Below are positions 1 through 11,359 of a DNA stretch of 64,000 nt, piece after piece. The notes beneath the pieces were generated by a model that saw only the letters and a program-made list of their open reading frames with translations, was not told where the DNA came from and searched no databases. The DNA lies in NCBI GenBank assembly GCA_004519485.1, contig CP038116.1, forward strand, positions 124,001 through 188,000, given 5' to 3'. The translations under genes and the position numbers were made by a program. The DNA comes from Nannochloropsis oceanica (lineage: Eukaryota > Sar > Eustigmatophyceae > Eustigmatales > Monodopsidaceae). Each line of letters opens with the position of its first letter. Position 1 is the stretch's first letter.

Positions 1-998
1 CCTCCACCTGCCTCCCCTCCACCCACCCTTTCAAATAGCCCCCCCAAAAGCCCTACTCCCCCACCCTCCGCACCTCCCTCTCCATTCTCTTCCCTCTTCT
101 TCCTCCGCTCCTCTTCTTCCTCTACGAATTCCGGAAACAACTGCACAAATACCGAATTTGTCAGATTAAACGCCATAGTCCCTTGCGCCAATTTTCGTTT
201 TTGGGCGGCGCTGGTTTCGATGCTCCCGAGGGTCGGCGCGGAGTCAAGCATGAAGGCCTGCAGACCCATGAGAATGGTACTGACAGACCACATAGGGTTC
301 CATGTCTCGGGATGGAAGTCGGACCTAGGAAGGTAGAGAAAGAGGGAGGGAGGGAGGGAGGAAGCGCAGGAGCAGGAGGGTGGACTTAAATACGCGGTAG
401 GCACAATTATGACATCGGGAAAACGGTAAAGCCAGAAAAATGTGGGGAAAAAAGAGTTTGTCAAATCGCATACATTGAGAGGCAGAGGCGTGTGTTAGGC
501 TTGAAGCGACCGGACGGGGTGAGCATCAGAATGGAGGGAGGCTTGAGGGGGTATTCAGGCGGAAACTTGAGCTTGCCGTGGTAGTAGCCGCCTTCATACG
601 GGCTGCCCCTGGCCCCCTTTAGAACGTAGTGCCAAATAAGGATGTTGCTGTTGAGAGCAGGAGGAGGAAAGGACCACAGGGAAGGCATAAGCATTGTTAT
701 TGTATTAGAGAGACAGGCTCTTGTTCAACGGTGCCGTATAGCGATGCTGCTACTTTGTCTGCGCGCTGCTACGAGGGTTTGAGCGCCACACTTAACGTAT
801 ATATATATCCACCAAAATACGCATGCCCGCTCGCCCATACAAGTCGTCCATACATGCGTGGAGTCAGCAAAACACAGAGATTAAAACACACCAAGCGACT
901 AACCTTTCTAAGGGCCGGGCTGTTATGTTCTCTACCGGGTCCCGCTGTAGCGCCACGAGCTCCTTCCGGAGGCGTTTGGCAGACAAAGATGTGGCCAT
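1..998 (-). CDS. UBC6: Ubiquitin-conjugating enzyme E2, UBC6/UBE2J2 type (3' end off window)
   Basis: This is the E2 of ER-associated degradation, which transfers ubiquitin at the cytosolic face of the ER. Three exons can be joined in frame: 998-904 (starts [14 protein letters not shown]), 647-474, and 324 to the left edge. Introns are GT-AG (GTTAGT and GTATGC donors). The joined protein reads [28 protein letters not shown], then [16 protein letters not shown]. The Cys of TRLCLS is the expected active-site Cys. This TRLCLS-SDFHP arrangement, lacking the usual HPN, is typical of UBC6/UBE2J. The last exon passes into an acidic Glu/Gly-rich linker. The C-terminal membrane anchor known for the family would lie off the window, so it is not seen. 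The start is the first ATG before the conserved helix. Confidence 0.9.
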
Positions 999-1016
999 GG
1001 GGACTAACACTGTGTA

Positions 1017-1235
1017 ATGTGGGTAATGGTTGGCGTGAGAAGCGTGAGATCGATGATGTTGTGTGTCTTTTTGGGTGTAGCAGTAGCAGCATCATTTTTG
1101 TTGGCGAACGTGGTATGCAGGACTCGGAAGACCAAGCAAAGCAAGGTAGCAGCAGCAGAAGCAGCAGCAGCGGCGGCGAAGGCAGTTGCGGAGGCAGGAG
1201 CAGCAGCACCATTAGGCACGTTCTTGAGGCTGTGA
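1017..1235 (+). CDS. Possible small single-pass membrane protein (72 aa)
   Basis: Unrecognised ORF with an ATG start. It has an N-terminal hydrophobic stretch (residues about 13-34), then a basic patch (RTRKTKQSK), then an Ala/Glu/Lys-rich segment that could form an amphipathic helix. Its start lies only 18 bases from the start of UBC6 on the other strand, which leaves almost no promoter. The Ala tract is encoded by a CAG/GCA repeat. It may be chance coding in the divergent promoter region; there is no family match I recognise. Confidence 0.25.
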   Translation: MWVMVGVRSVRSMMLCVFLGVAVAASFLLANVVCRTRKTKQSKVAAAEAAAAAAKAVAEAGAAAPLGTFLRL

Positions 1236-1742
1236 TTGTACGCGTGTTTGCGGAGGGAGTGCCGCTTTGTGGGCAGGCAGTAGAGGCATCCGAGACTTCC
1301 GGGTCAGCTTGGGTGCTCATCTCTGCTTTAAGTTTCACGGTTCACAGAGAACCTCGGCAAAAGCAAAACGCCAACGCTCCTGCAGGAACATAATGAGGCA
1401 CCCTTATGTGTTTACAAGCTAGTTTATCTTTTTCCATACTCTGTCTTGTTTTTTGCTGACCACGCATCATTCTTTCTTTACAACTGTTCCGCGCGTTGCC
1501 TCTCGGTCTCTGACTCCTTCACTTATCTAATTCTTCTTGATAGCCCCGTTCCGAAAGTCCGAAAGTATGGTGTTGATAAATAGGCAGTAGGAACGCGGCC
1601 TCCTTCGAGTTGCTCTTCCTGCATGGCCCCTGCTCAGCTTCGGACATACACTCTCTCCACACACGTACAATGGTCGACACGGCTTTATTTACCATTCTAC
1701 TCACCCTCCTTCCCCTTCTTCATACCTCTTCCTCTCCTCTAT
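1236..1742. other. Intergenic, nothing recognised
   Basis: The stretch lies between the UBC6 upstream region and the 3' end of the EsV-1-7 gene. It is T/C-rich. No ORF shows family resemblance. Confidence 0.5.
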
Positions 1743-3446
1743 CTAAATACCAATAGGCACAACCCCGATCGCTTGCAATGACAAGGCGGCCGCCTCCTCG
1801 TCCTGCGGCTCCACCGGCGCCGAAGCCGCCAACTGGCCCTCCTCCACCTCCTCGTCCTCGTCCTCTCCCTCCTCTTCCCCCTCAATATCCTCCTCTACCT
1901 GCTCATCCTCCTCGTCATGCTGCTGTTGCTGACCCTTCCCCCGACCTTTCCCTCGTACGCGCCGTCCTACGCTTCCTCCCCTTCCTACCCCCCTTCCCCT
2001 CCCCGCCCTCGGGCGCTTCCTCCCTTCCCCCCCCGCTGCTGCTCCTGTTCCCCCCCCTCCTCCCTCAACCATAACCAAGGGCTCTTCGAGTGGAACAAGG
2101 ACTGGCATCAGGGTGAGACCTACTCCCCCCGTGTCCCTTCCTCCCGTCGTGCCATCCACCACCAACGGCAACGGCGGCGGCAATATCACCATAGCTGCTG
2201 TCCCCCCGCCGCCTCCTCCTGCTCCTCCTTCATTCAAACTATAACTGCTGCTGCAATTGAGAGAATTCCCCACTACCCCTCCCCTCCCTCCCTCTCCCCC
2301 CTTCCCCTTCCTCTGCCTCGGCAGAGGTACCGAGTGCACCATACCCTCCTCCTTGTGTTCCATACACCTCACAGGTTTCCCTCCCCCCCCACTCCCTCCC
2401 TCCCCCTCCCCCCGTGCGTATACCGGCTTTTTAAAGCATCCCTCCACTTCACACCGACGACTCTTCATATCCCTCATCCCCTCCTCCTTATGACGGGTAC
2501 ACCTCGTCGCTCCCTTCCCATCGTCAAAACCAAACGACGGTTGCGTCATGCATCCTTCGGGGAAATCGCACAACTTATGAGCCACATTCACGTGATGCTC
2601 CTCCCTGTGGCCCCGACAGCGCACCGGCTTCTTCAACCCCGGTTCACCATACGTAGGAACCTTTCCACAGCCTTTCACATCACACCGGCGGGAGACCACG
2701 TTCACTTCTCCTTCCTCTCGGTGCTTCGCGCAATGTCGGGGCGCTTCCCCAGGATGGGCATAGGATGGCTGGATCCGACACGACGCATCGGCACATTTTT
2801 TACTCACCACATCCACCATCCCCTCCTTCTTGTGCGAGGCACACGAGATCGCCTTCTGGCCTTCGTGTCCGTAGTAAGGAAGCTTCTTGCACGTCTCGAC
2901 ATGGCAGCGACGGGTCATGCTCACCATCAGGGGCCGTTGATGCTCGGCGCAGACGATGGCCTTCTTGGTGTCAGGGTACCCGTAATAGGGAGATTTTTGA
3001 CAGCCCAGTTCTTCGCACAGGCGGTGGGCTACATCGAGCATACCTTCTTCCTTGTGCGTTGCGCAGCGAGTCCTCCGCTTCTTCCCGGGGTCGAGGGGGT
3101 CAATCCACCCATAGCTGGCCCGCTTCACGCACGCCTCGAAATCACACAGGGAGCCAGTCACGTTGATCATTTCGGCCTGGCGGTGCTCCGAGCAATACAG
3201 TGCCTTCTGACCCTTGAAACCATAATGTGGTCGCTTCTGACACCCTTGTCCGGCCTCACATTTTCGGTTCACCAAGTCTACCATCCCCATCCCCTCGGGT
3301 CTGTGCTTAGAACAGAATTCGGCCCGTTGCCCCTCATTCCCGTAGATAGCGACTTTTTTGCAGCCCTCCGCGCCACAAAAGCCCATTTTTAAACCCTTGA
3401 GTGCATTTGCTGCCCCAGGCGCGCCTCGGGGGCCGGCGAGATTACC

Positions 3447-3480
<34 letters not shown>

Positions 3481-3810
3481 TTGGCGTTGCTGTTAATGAG
3501 ATTGCGTCGAGTGCTTGTAGTGATGGGGGACGAAGCCGACGAGATAGAGGAGGAAGGGGGAGGAGGGAGAGTCCCATCCGAGATGGAGGGGGGAGAAGGT
3601 GTGCCATTTGTGGAAGAGGGAGAAGATGGGGAAGTGGAGGTAGACGATGAGCGGTCGTGGTAGGCGTTGTTACTGTTGGGAGAGGAGGAAACTGTGCCGT
3701 CCCCAATATGTTGTTCTCCTTGTTGTTGCCGCACCTTCTCCTGTTTCACCTTACGCTGCTGCTGCTGCTGCTGCTGGTGCTGCTGCTGCTGTTGCTGTTG
3801 CTGCTGCTGT

Positions 3811-3842
<32 letters not shown>

Positions 3843-5601
3843 TTGTAGTTGTTGCTGTTGTTGTTGTTGTAGTTGTTGCTGCTGCTGCTGCTCTTGTTGT
3901 TGTCGCTGCTCCATGATGGGCTGTGGGACAAAGGGCGCAGTATGCAAGGGATGCTGGTGATTTTGAAGGTGGTGGTGCTGCTGCTGGTGGTGGTGATGAT
4001 GCTCTCCCTCCCCCCCATTTCCCCCCCCTCCTCCTCCACCACCACCACCCATATGGGATGGCGCATGAAGATGCTGGTCATGATGCTGCTGTTGTTGCTG
4101 CTGCTGGTGTGGGTCGTGGGGGTGCATGAGCATGTGGGGAAGGGTAACGTGGAGCTCTTGCGCTGCCATGGTAAGGTGATGAAAATTGGGATGGGGCTGA
4201 TGAGGGAGATGGGGAGGCATTGAGGGATGGGCACTGGGGGGCACCATCTGCTGCTGCTGTTGCTGCTGCTGCTGCTGGTGCTGAGGATGGTGTTCTGTGT
4301 GATAGTCGTGCGGCTGTTGTTGCTGCTGCTGCTGCTGGGCATGCTGGTTGCCAGAAGCGATGATAACGTGCGGCAGCTGGTGGAGTAGTTGCTGCTGCTG
4401 CTGTTGCTGCTGTTGCTGCTGTTGCTGCTGCTCGCGGTCCTCCACCATGATCTGAGGCGCGAGGGGAGCGTCGGAATAGTACTGCTCTTGCTGCTGTCGC
4501 TTCTGCTGCTGCTGCTGCTCCTCCTCCTCCTCCTCCTCCTCCTCCTCCTGCTGCTGCTGCTGACGATACCGCTGCTCTTGTACGTGTTGTTGCTGCTCCT
4601 GCTGCTGATGCTGCTGCTCCGGGTGGCCATGGTGCCCATGTTGCTGAGCGTGCATCTCTTGCTGCCGTTCCTCCTGTTGCTCCTCCTCCACCTCATACAT
4701 GGCGTGTCCTTCACCCCCTCTTTCCATTCGAGCCGTCCGTCCTTCTCCTCCTCCGTCTATCTCCCCACCGTCAGCCATAATCACAACACCCGATAAATCA
4801 TCCTCTTCCTCCTCCTCTTCCTCCTGGTGCTGCTGATGCTGTTCCTCCTGAAGCTGCTGATGTTGCTGTTGCTGTTGCTGGTGCTGGTGCTGCTGTTGCT
4901 GTTGAGGGCTCAAGTGATGAAGGTGTTGCTCTTGCTCGTTCTGCACTGCAGCCGCCGCAGCGTTTACCGTCGTCGTTGTAATGGTCATGGCCGCCACGGC
5001 TTCTGATTCAGCCTCGCTCCGCGAGCGTCGCTTCTGAACACCCACCGCCCCAACTAGCACGCCATTCACCCCCCCTCCCTCTGCCGGCCCCTCCATCACA
5101 GGCAAAAGCGACTGGTGGTGGTGGTCATGGTGGTGGTGGTGGTGGTGCGGGTCGTCATCCTCCTCCTCCACCACGCCTTCCGTGGAAAAGTGGTGGTGAT
5201 GACGGGTGTGCTGGTGGAGCATGTCTTCCTCCATCCCCTCTCCCTCATCTTCTTCATCCTCGTGAACGTTCACCGCGTGAAGGTGGTCGTGGTGGTGATG
5301 GTGGTGGTCATGTGTGGTCTGCTTTTGAGAAGGAAGGGAGGTGATGAGTAAAGAGGGGAGGGCGAAATGTTGCCGAAACCTGGGATTATATCTGCACGGG
5401 GACGACTTGTCCTCTACAGTGCCTTAAGTACACACAATAAGCACGCAATAAGGGCACATTATATTGCACACTTAATGCCTCCACCACACCCGTGATAGGG
5501 GCAGCTCAACAAGCACTGGCAAAGACTCATGCAAAAGTATCTTTCGCCTGGCAACCAACCAATCGACAAACCACACGCACATCCTTGCTCACCTCGTCCA
5601 T
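1743..5601 (-). CDS. EsV-1-7 repeat protein with long poly-Gln/His N-terminal region
   Basis: Two exons join in phase 0: a three-codon first exon, 5601-5593 (ATG GAC GAG, then donor GTGAGC), and 5321-1743. This gives about 1,195 aa. The N-terminal half is low complexity: His runs, acidic runs and long poly-Gln blocks. From about residue 650 to 1000 (bases about 2330-3390) there are nine Cys/His repeats of the form C-x4/5-C-x(about 15-25)-C-x2-H. Examples are CGAEGC...CSKH, CEELGC...CAEH and CDVKGC...CRGH. This is the EsV-1-7 motif, known from Ectocarpus (IMMEDIATE UPRIGHT), phaeovirus EsV-1 and other stramenopiles. The C-terminal part is Gly/Arg-rich (RGRGVGRGG) and then acidic. The function is unknown; a zinc-binding regulatory protein is plausible, by inference. 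The main exon starts at an AAGCAG tandem acceptor, so one Gln may be optional. Confidence 0.85.
3750..4630 (-). repeat. CAG/CAA repeat blocks encoding poly-Gln
   Basis: Many interrupted CTG/TTG (plus-strand) triplet arrays encode Gln runs in the EsV-1-7 gene, for example at about 3752-3870, 4247-4340, 4389-4432 and 4500-4570. The mix of CAG and CAA codons suggests retained protein-level repeats rather than one recent expansion. Confidence 0.9.
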
Positions 5602-6160
5602 GATTGCTGCTGACCGCACCCTTGTGCGGGGCAGTAAGGTGCCTGTCTTCTGCGCGCTTTTTGCTGCCTGTGGCGTGAGGGGGGGAGTGGGGAAGGAGCG
5701 TGTTGGTGTTTAAGAAGATTGGCAGAGTTCCCTCGAAGGAAAGGCAAGAATGATGATGCCTTGAATGTCGTGGATGGGGTGGGTGGCGGCGCAAGGCTGG
5801 ACACCAACATGCCGTGGACAAGCAGCCGAGAAAAAGGAAAGCGAAACGCAAAAATGTGCGTGTTGAGTACGCAAAGTGTGGCATGCAAGACACGCAAGGA
5901 GTGCAGGACGTAGGGAGCACAGAGTGGGTGGAGAAGAGCGGTGGACGCTCGGGCGACATCTGCCTGTTGTTGGCGTCGACTGAGACCGCCTCAACATCTT
6001 TTGCACCTCATCAATATCAAATTGGCAATTCTAGCATTAGTATGTCATGGCTTTGCCCATAGGTCTATCATGCCCGGTTGTCCATTAATATTTTTGTCCC
6101 ACATACACCCAAAAGCCCGCTCGTCTGGCTGCGCGAACAGGCCCATCAACCCCAACCTGA
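5602..6160. promoter_or_regulatory. Divergent intergenic region between EsV-1-7 gene and WDR27
   Basis: About 560 bases separate the two divergent starts, so both promoters should lie here. I recognise no TATA box or other element. ORFs on both strands look like chance. Confidence 0.45.
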
Positions 6161-7876
6161 ATGTTTTTTTCCTTCTTCCCATCGTCCGCCACGGCAGCCG
6201 ATCCTTTGCCGAGCTCGTCCCCACTGCGTGTTGGAAGAGCATTGACACGTATAGAAGCCCCTGCCTTGTCGGCTGCCACGGCGTACGACTCTTTTTATGG
6301 CAGCAATCTTACCCAGAAGCTACGGGACAAATTTAAGCTAGTGGACAAACCGATTGTCTTCCACTCTAGAATCTCGTCGTCAGGTTATGGCCAGCAACAA
6401 AAAATATCACATTCAAAAGCAAAGAAATATGCGAACATGACTGCACCACCTTTGCCACTTATCCTGCCGCGGTATCCGATGGAAGACGAAGATGGGCCGC
6501 CAACCGTGGCCTACTGGAGCCCTCGAGCATGCGACATTCCTGGTCCCTCTTCAGCAGCACATGTGACGGCCTCGCCTCTCCTAGACATGGCTTATAGTTA
6601 TAAGGGTGATTTATTGGCCCTCGCAGCCATGGACGGCACGGTTCAAGTTTTTCCCCTTGCCAAGTCTCGTCGCCGCCGACCCCCTACTGTTTTCTCCGCA
6701 TCAACTGCTCCTGTGCGTTCCGTTTCCCTCAGCCACAGCCAAGAGCTGGTGTTGGCCTCTTCGGACGATGGGATAGCCAGTCTTTTTTACATGGGGGAAA
6801 TTTGTAATCGCAAAAATGCGAGCATGAGCCGTCGTGTCTCTCCAGTGGTCCGCATTGACCCTTCCTTTTCATCTCCTCATATGTCGAAAAAGCAAAGCGG
6901 AGGTTGTCGCAACGACAGTATCGGTGGCAGCTCCAGTTCCTTCACTTCGATATCAACGGTATCAAATACAGCCCCGTCTCCTCCCGCCGTCACCGCTGTT
7001 TCATTCTTCTATCTGGATAGATACATACTCCTCGCCTCACAGAATAAGCTCTCCCTGCATACCTACCACATTGCAATACCCGCCAAAGACGCCTTGATCC
7101 GTCATCACAGCCGCTCCCTCTCCTCCTCGTCTTCTTCAACTAGTCCTGCTGCTAATGCAACTCACACATTCCATGTGTGGGTACACGATCACGCCCACCA
7201 ATTAACTGCTGTTGCTTGTCTCAACAGCACCCTCTCCCCTCTCATCCTCACTGCCTGCTCCGACCGCTCCTTCTCCCTCCTCGACGCCACCCATGGAAGC
7301 TTCTTGCGTACATTTTTTGACGCGCATGCCCGTTCCATCCACTCTCTAAGCGTGCCAAACTCCTCTCAATTCGTCGCGTCTCCCTCCCTTCCTCCATCCC
7401 ACCTGGACGTGTTTGCGAGTGCTGCTGCTGATAGCACGGTATCACTTTGGGACTTGAGAGCAGGAGCTGCCAAGATTGCTTTTTTCAATGATCATATCAA
7501 TCGACGAGAGAAGATTGGAGTCGCCTTTTCACCTTGTGTCAGATTTTTGGCCGTTGGGAGTGAGGATGGTGTGGCTTACGTATATGACTTGAGGAAGGGG
7601 AGGGAGACGGTATATACCACTAGCACTAGCAGCAGCAGCAACACCACTAACAGCAGCAATAGCAGCAGCACCAGCAGCGAGATGATAAATGAAGGCAAGG
7701 GAGTTGACAATGAGGAGGATGGAAGGGAGAGGCGGTGCCAAGGAAGGAAGGGAGGAAGGGCGGGACCGACGCCTCATGGCAACGTTGTTTCGTGCGTGGC
7801 TTTCAACCCGTTGCATCCCGAGCTGGTGACTGGCTCTTACGATGGAGGGGTACGTTTTCACGATCGGGGTGAGTGA
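6161..7876 (+). CDS. WDR27: WD40-repeat protein, WDR27-like
   Basis: This is a beta-propeller protein of about 571 aa with at least six WD-type repeats. The C-terminal half follows the pattern of animal WDR27 closely: FFYLDRYILLAS, then TACSDRSFSLLD, AHARSIHSL, TVSLWDLRAG, GVAFSPCVRFLAVGSEDGVA and YVYDLRKG, then VAFNPLHPELVTGSYDGG. A Ser/Asn-rich spacer (about residues 485-530) sits between the last two blades. WDR27 in animals is longer (about 800 aa), so N-terminal blades may be absent here or in an unread exon. The C terminus is uncertain: FHDRG is followed at once by GTGAGT, a good donor. A short second exon starting near 8139 (cag then aacatgac) would end FHDREHDNSGG. The cellular role is poorly known even in animals. 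Confidence 0.75.
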   Translation: MFFSFFPSSATAADPLPSSSPLRVGRALTRIEAPALSAATAYDSFYGSNLTQKLRDKFKLVDKPIVFHSRISSSGYGQQQKISHSKAKKYANMTAPPLPLILPRYPMEDEDGPPTVAYWSPRACDIPGPSSAAHVTASPLLDMAYSYKGDLLALAAMDGTVQVFPLAKSRRRRPPTVFSASTAPVRSVSLSHSQELVLASSDDGIASLFYMGEICNRKNASMSRRVSPVVRIDPSFSSPHMSKKQSGGCRNDSIGGSSSSFTSISTVSNTAPSPPAVTAVSFFYLDRYILLASQNKLSLHTYHIAIPAKDALIRHHSRSLSSSSSSTSPAANATHTFHVWVHDHAHQLTAVACLNSTLSPLILTACSDRSFSLLDATHGSFLRTFFDAHARSIHSLSVPNSSQFVASPSLPPSHLDVFASAAADSTVSLWDLRAGAAKIAFFNDHINRREKIGVAFSPCVRFLAVGSEDGVAYVYDLRKGRETVYTTSTSSSSNTTNSSNSSSTSSEMINEGKGVDNEEDGRERRCQGRKGGRAGPTPHGNVVSCVAFNPLHPELVTGSYDGGVRFHDRGE

Positions 7877-8251
7877 TTGGTTAATGAATTTGTTTGTGAA
7901 GTGGCTGGAAGGAAACAAGTCGTTCTGGCATGATATTAAGTGGTCTATGTGCTAATATTCATTTATGTTTCTTTATTTTTGTTTATTTTCATGTGTTCAT
8001 AGTATATCATTTATTTCAATTTTTATCAAGAGGGAGTGCGGTAACATCAAGAATGCAAGACGAGAAGAGAAAATGCTAGATGTGCATCTAGTCGCGATGC
8101 AATTACCTCTAACGTCTACACCTTGCTTTGCCACAGAACATGACAACAGTGGCGGGTAGAGAAGGAAACATCTTTACCGCCCGCTCACGTGTCTCCTGTT
8201 GTGTTTCTGTGTATTTTTGTACATTCTTTTTTCCTTGCTTGTTTTCTCTTC
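7877..8251. other. Convergent intergenic stretch
   Basis: AT-rich 3' region between WDR27 and the RNR1 stop. It may hold a short last WDR27 exon near 8139-8159. Otherwise nothing is seen. Confidence 0.45.
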
Positions 8252-11200
8252 TTAGCCTTGGCATGACAAGCAAACGTCATCACCACATGCGCCTACATCT
8301 CCGTTCTCCCCATCCTCATCGTCATCCTCATCATTAAGTTCCTCCTCCTCCTCCTCCTCTATCGAAACCGCCGTCATAGGGCCCCTCCCCTCCCCCCCTA
8401 CTTCCTCAGAAGCCCCCTTCCTCCGCTTCTTCAACACCGGTTGCTTGTCCACCGTGAATTGAATGGCGCTCGCTGCCGGCTTGGTCCGAAGGTAGTACAT
8501 CCCCGTCTTGAGGCCCTTCTTCCAGGCGTAAAAATGCATACTTGTCTTAAGAGAGGGAGGGAGAAAGGATCGAAGGGAGGGAGGGAGAAAGATAAGTTGG
8601 TAGATATGACTGAGTGATGAAAATTCAAATAAGACACAAAATTCTGATCGCACAAAGCGTAGCATACTTCCCTCACTCTCTCACTCTTTCCCTCTTCCCC
8701 TCTCTTCTCTACACGCACTCACCAAACGACTGTAATCTGGCTCTGCCATAAACGCATTCAAACTCTGACTCTGGTCAATATACGCCCCTCGATCCGCTGC
8801 CATATCAATCAATGACTTCTGCTTTATCTCCCACACCGTCCTATAAATTTCTTTCAACTCTTGCGGCAGCCCCGGCACACGTTGGACTGACCCCCCCTCC
8901 GCCACCACCGCATTGCGCACCGCCGCCGTCCACAGGCCGCGCGCCGTCAAATCTTGCAACAAATGAGGGTTGACGACAATAAATTCCCCAGCCTTAACTC
9001 GACGCGAGTACAGGTTAGAAGTATAGGGCTCGATACATTCATTATAACCCAGAATCTGCGCTGTGGAGGCCGTGGGCATGGGCGCGAGGAGAAGTGAGTT
9101 CCGGAGCCCGTGTTCCTTTATCTTTTTTTTCAAGGCGGCCCAGTCCCACCGGCCACTGTCAGGGGTCACCCCCCACAGGTCAAATTGCAGCTTTCCCTCA
9201 CTTGCTGGGCAGCCGGGATAAGACTCGTAGGGCCCATGTTCCCGCGCCAGCTCCATTGAGGCCGAGCAGGCCGCAAAATAAATTGTTTCAAAGATCTCTT
9301 TATTCAATGTACGCGCACCGGGGCTGTCGAAAGGCAAGCGGAGCTGGATGAAGGTATCGGCCAGGCCTTGCACTCCCATACCGATAGGACGATGCTTCTT
9401 GTTACTTCGCTCGGCTTCTGGTACCGGATAGAGATTCCGGTCGATGATCTTGTTCAGATTTCGGACGACGACCTTGGTAACATTATAAAGGGCGTGGTGG
9501 TTGAACGCCAACCTATCGCCCTCACCGCCCTCCATCCCCTTCTCCCCCGCGAACGACGACATGGCCTTCTTAGCATCAAAAATCCCCTCAGCACCCTCCC
9601 CACAATCTGCCGCAGGCATCACAAATTTGGGCAGAACGATCGAGGCCAAGTTACACACAGCCACCTCCTCGGGGCTCGTATACTGGATAATCTCCGTGCA
9701 CAAGTTCGAGCTTCGAATCGTCCCTAAATTTTGCTGATTGCTCTTAAGATTACACGCGTCTTTGAAGAGCATATAAGGCGTGCCCGTTTCGATCTGTGAG
9801 TCCAGGATGGCGAACCACAGGTCTTGCGCACGCACTGTCTTTTTTACTTTCCCAGCTTTTTCGTATTGCAGATACAGGACCTCAAACTCTTTGCCATGAC
9901 AGTCGCCCAAGCCAGGACACTGATCAGGACACATCAGTGACCAAATCCCATCTTCCTCCACTCTCTTCATAAACAAATCGGGAATCCAAAGCCCGTAAAA
10001 GAGGTCGCGCGCCCGGGCTTCTTCCTTCCCATGGTTCTTCCTTAAGTCAAGCACCTCGAAGATATCCGCATGCCAAGGCTCAATGTAAATAGCAAATGCT
10101 CCCGGTCGCTTCCCTCCCCCCTGATCGACATACCGAGCAGTCACGTCAAACACACGCAGCATGGGCACCAAGCCATTACTCGTTCCCTTCGTTCCTTTGA
10201 TGTACGCTCCGTGCGCGCGAATGTTGTGCACAGACAAGCCAATCCCACCCGCCGCCTTACTGATGACCGCGCACTGTTTCAAGGTGTCATAGATCCCCAC
10301 AATCGAATCCGCCTTCATAGTTAAGAGGAAACATGAAGACATCTGGGGGAAACGCGTCCCGGCGTGAAATAAAGTGGGCGACGCGTGAATAAACCACTTA
10401 TTACTCATCAATTCATACGTCTCGAGCGCCGCCTCTAAGTCATTTCCATGAATCCCCAGCGCCACGCGCATCAACATATACTGTGGGCGCTCCACCACCT
10501 TTTTCCCAAGCTTCAACAGGTAAGATCGCTCCATTGTCTTGAACCCAAAATAGTCAAAGAAATAATCGCGATCGTGATGGATGGCCGCGTCCAATACAGG
10601 GCCATGGGTGTGAATAAGTGAGATAACTTCATCGGAGATAAAACCAGCCGAATGCCCCGTGGCACTATCTACGTACTCGTAGAGCTGCTGCATGGTCTGT
10701 GAGAAAGACGGGTTTGTTTCCTTGTGCAGGTTCGAGACAGAGACCCTGGCCGCGAGCCGGGCATAATCTGGGTGATCGACATTCATATAGGCAGCAGTCT
10801 CGGCGGCAAGATTATCAAGTTCAGCCGTCGAAACACCGTTGTACATTCCTTGAACCACCTTCTGTGCGACGCGGCCAGGGTCTACGTAGGCGGTGTTAAG
10901 GCCTTCACAGAGGCTGCGCAGTCGACGAGTGACCTTATCGAAGGCCACGGGTTCCTTTCTCCCGTCGCGTTTCACCACGTGCAAAAATGGCGCCTCGCCA
11001 CTTTTGTCCTTCAGAGATTGAAGAACGTCGCTGCTGGTCGCGGTAGAAGTGGTGCTGGAAGGAGAAGAGAAGGAGGGGGGAACAACCTCTTCGTCGTTGC
11101 TTGCCGCAGCGCGGGAGGGCTGTGGGACGCCAGGTTTGCGAGTGCGGGGTGTCGCGACAGTTCCGACAGAGTCATGTCGTCTCGTAGTTGCGGGATGGGG

Positions 11201-11359
11201 TGCCGCTCCTGAAGCGGAGAATGGAGGTTGTGGCGGTGATGGGGACGCCCCTGCCTGTAGCAACAGACATGTCAAGCCTAGCGTCAGCAAGCGCAAGAGG
11301 GCAAAAATAGAGCGCTTTGGCTTAGCCAGAGTGCAAGATGCCGTGTCCTTGGTCGCCAT
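8252..11359 (-). CDS. RNR1: Ribonucleoside-diphosphate reductase large (alpha) subunit, class I
   Basis: It reduces NDPs to dNDPs with the small radical subunit. Two exons join in phase 0: 11359-8723 and 8545-8252 (about 976 aa). An ATP-cone begins near residue 130 ([16 protein letters not shown]). Catalytic features are present: the Cys of MSSCFLL, the NLCTEI loop (Asn, Cys, Glu), the second redox Cys in VAVCNLASI, the [12 protein letters not shown] loop, and [12 protein letters not shown]. Exon 2 supplies the helix [19 protein letters not shown], an acidic linker, and the C-terminal redox pair in DDVCLSCQG. Unusually, about 130 residues precede the ATP-cone. They include a hydrophobic stretch at about 17-36 that looks like a signal peptide or signal anchor, followed by a Ser/Pro/Thr-rich segment. 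This could be plastid or ER targeting, or the true start may lie further in. Confidence 0.95.

Noticed and set aside
1917-3392. 491-residue plus-strand ORF opposite the EsV-1-7 repeats
   Set aside because: It is the antisense of the nine zinc repeats; the minus-strand repeats are unmistakable.
3647-3960. Plus-strand ORFs rich in Leu, Cys, Ala or Val opposite the EsV-1-7 gene
   Set aside because: They are antisense readings of CTG repeats whose true frame is poly-Gln in a recognised gene.
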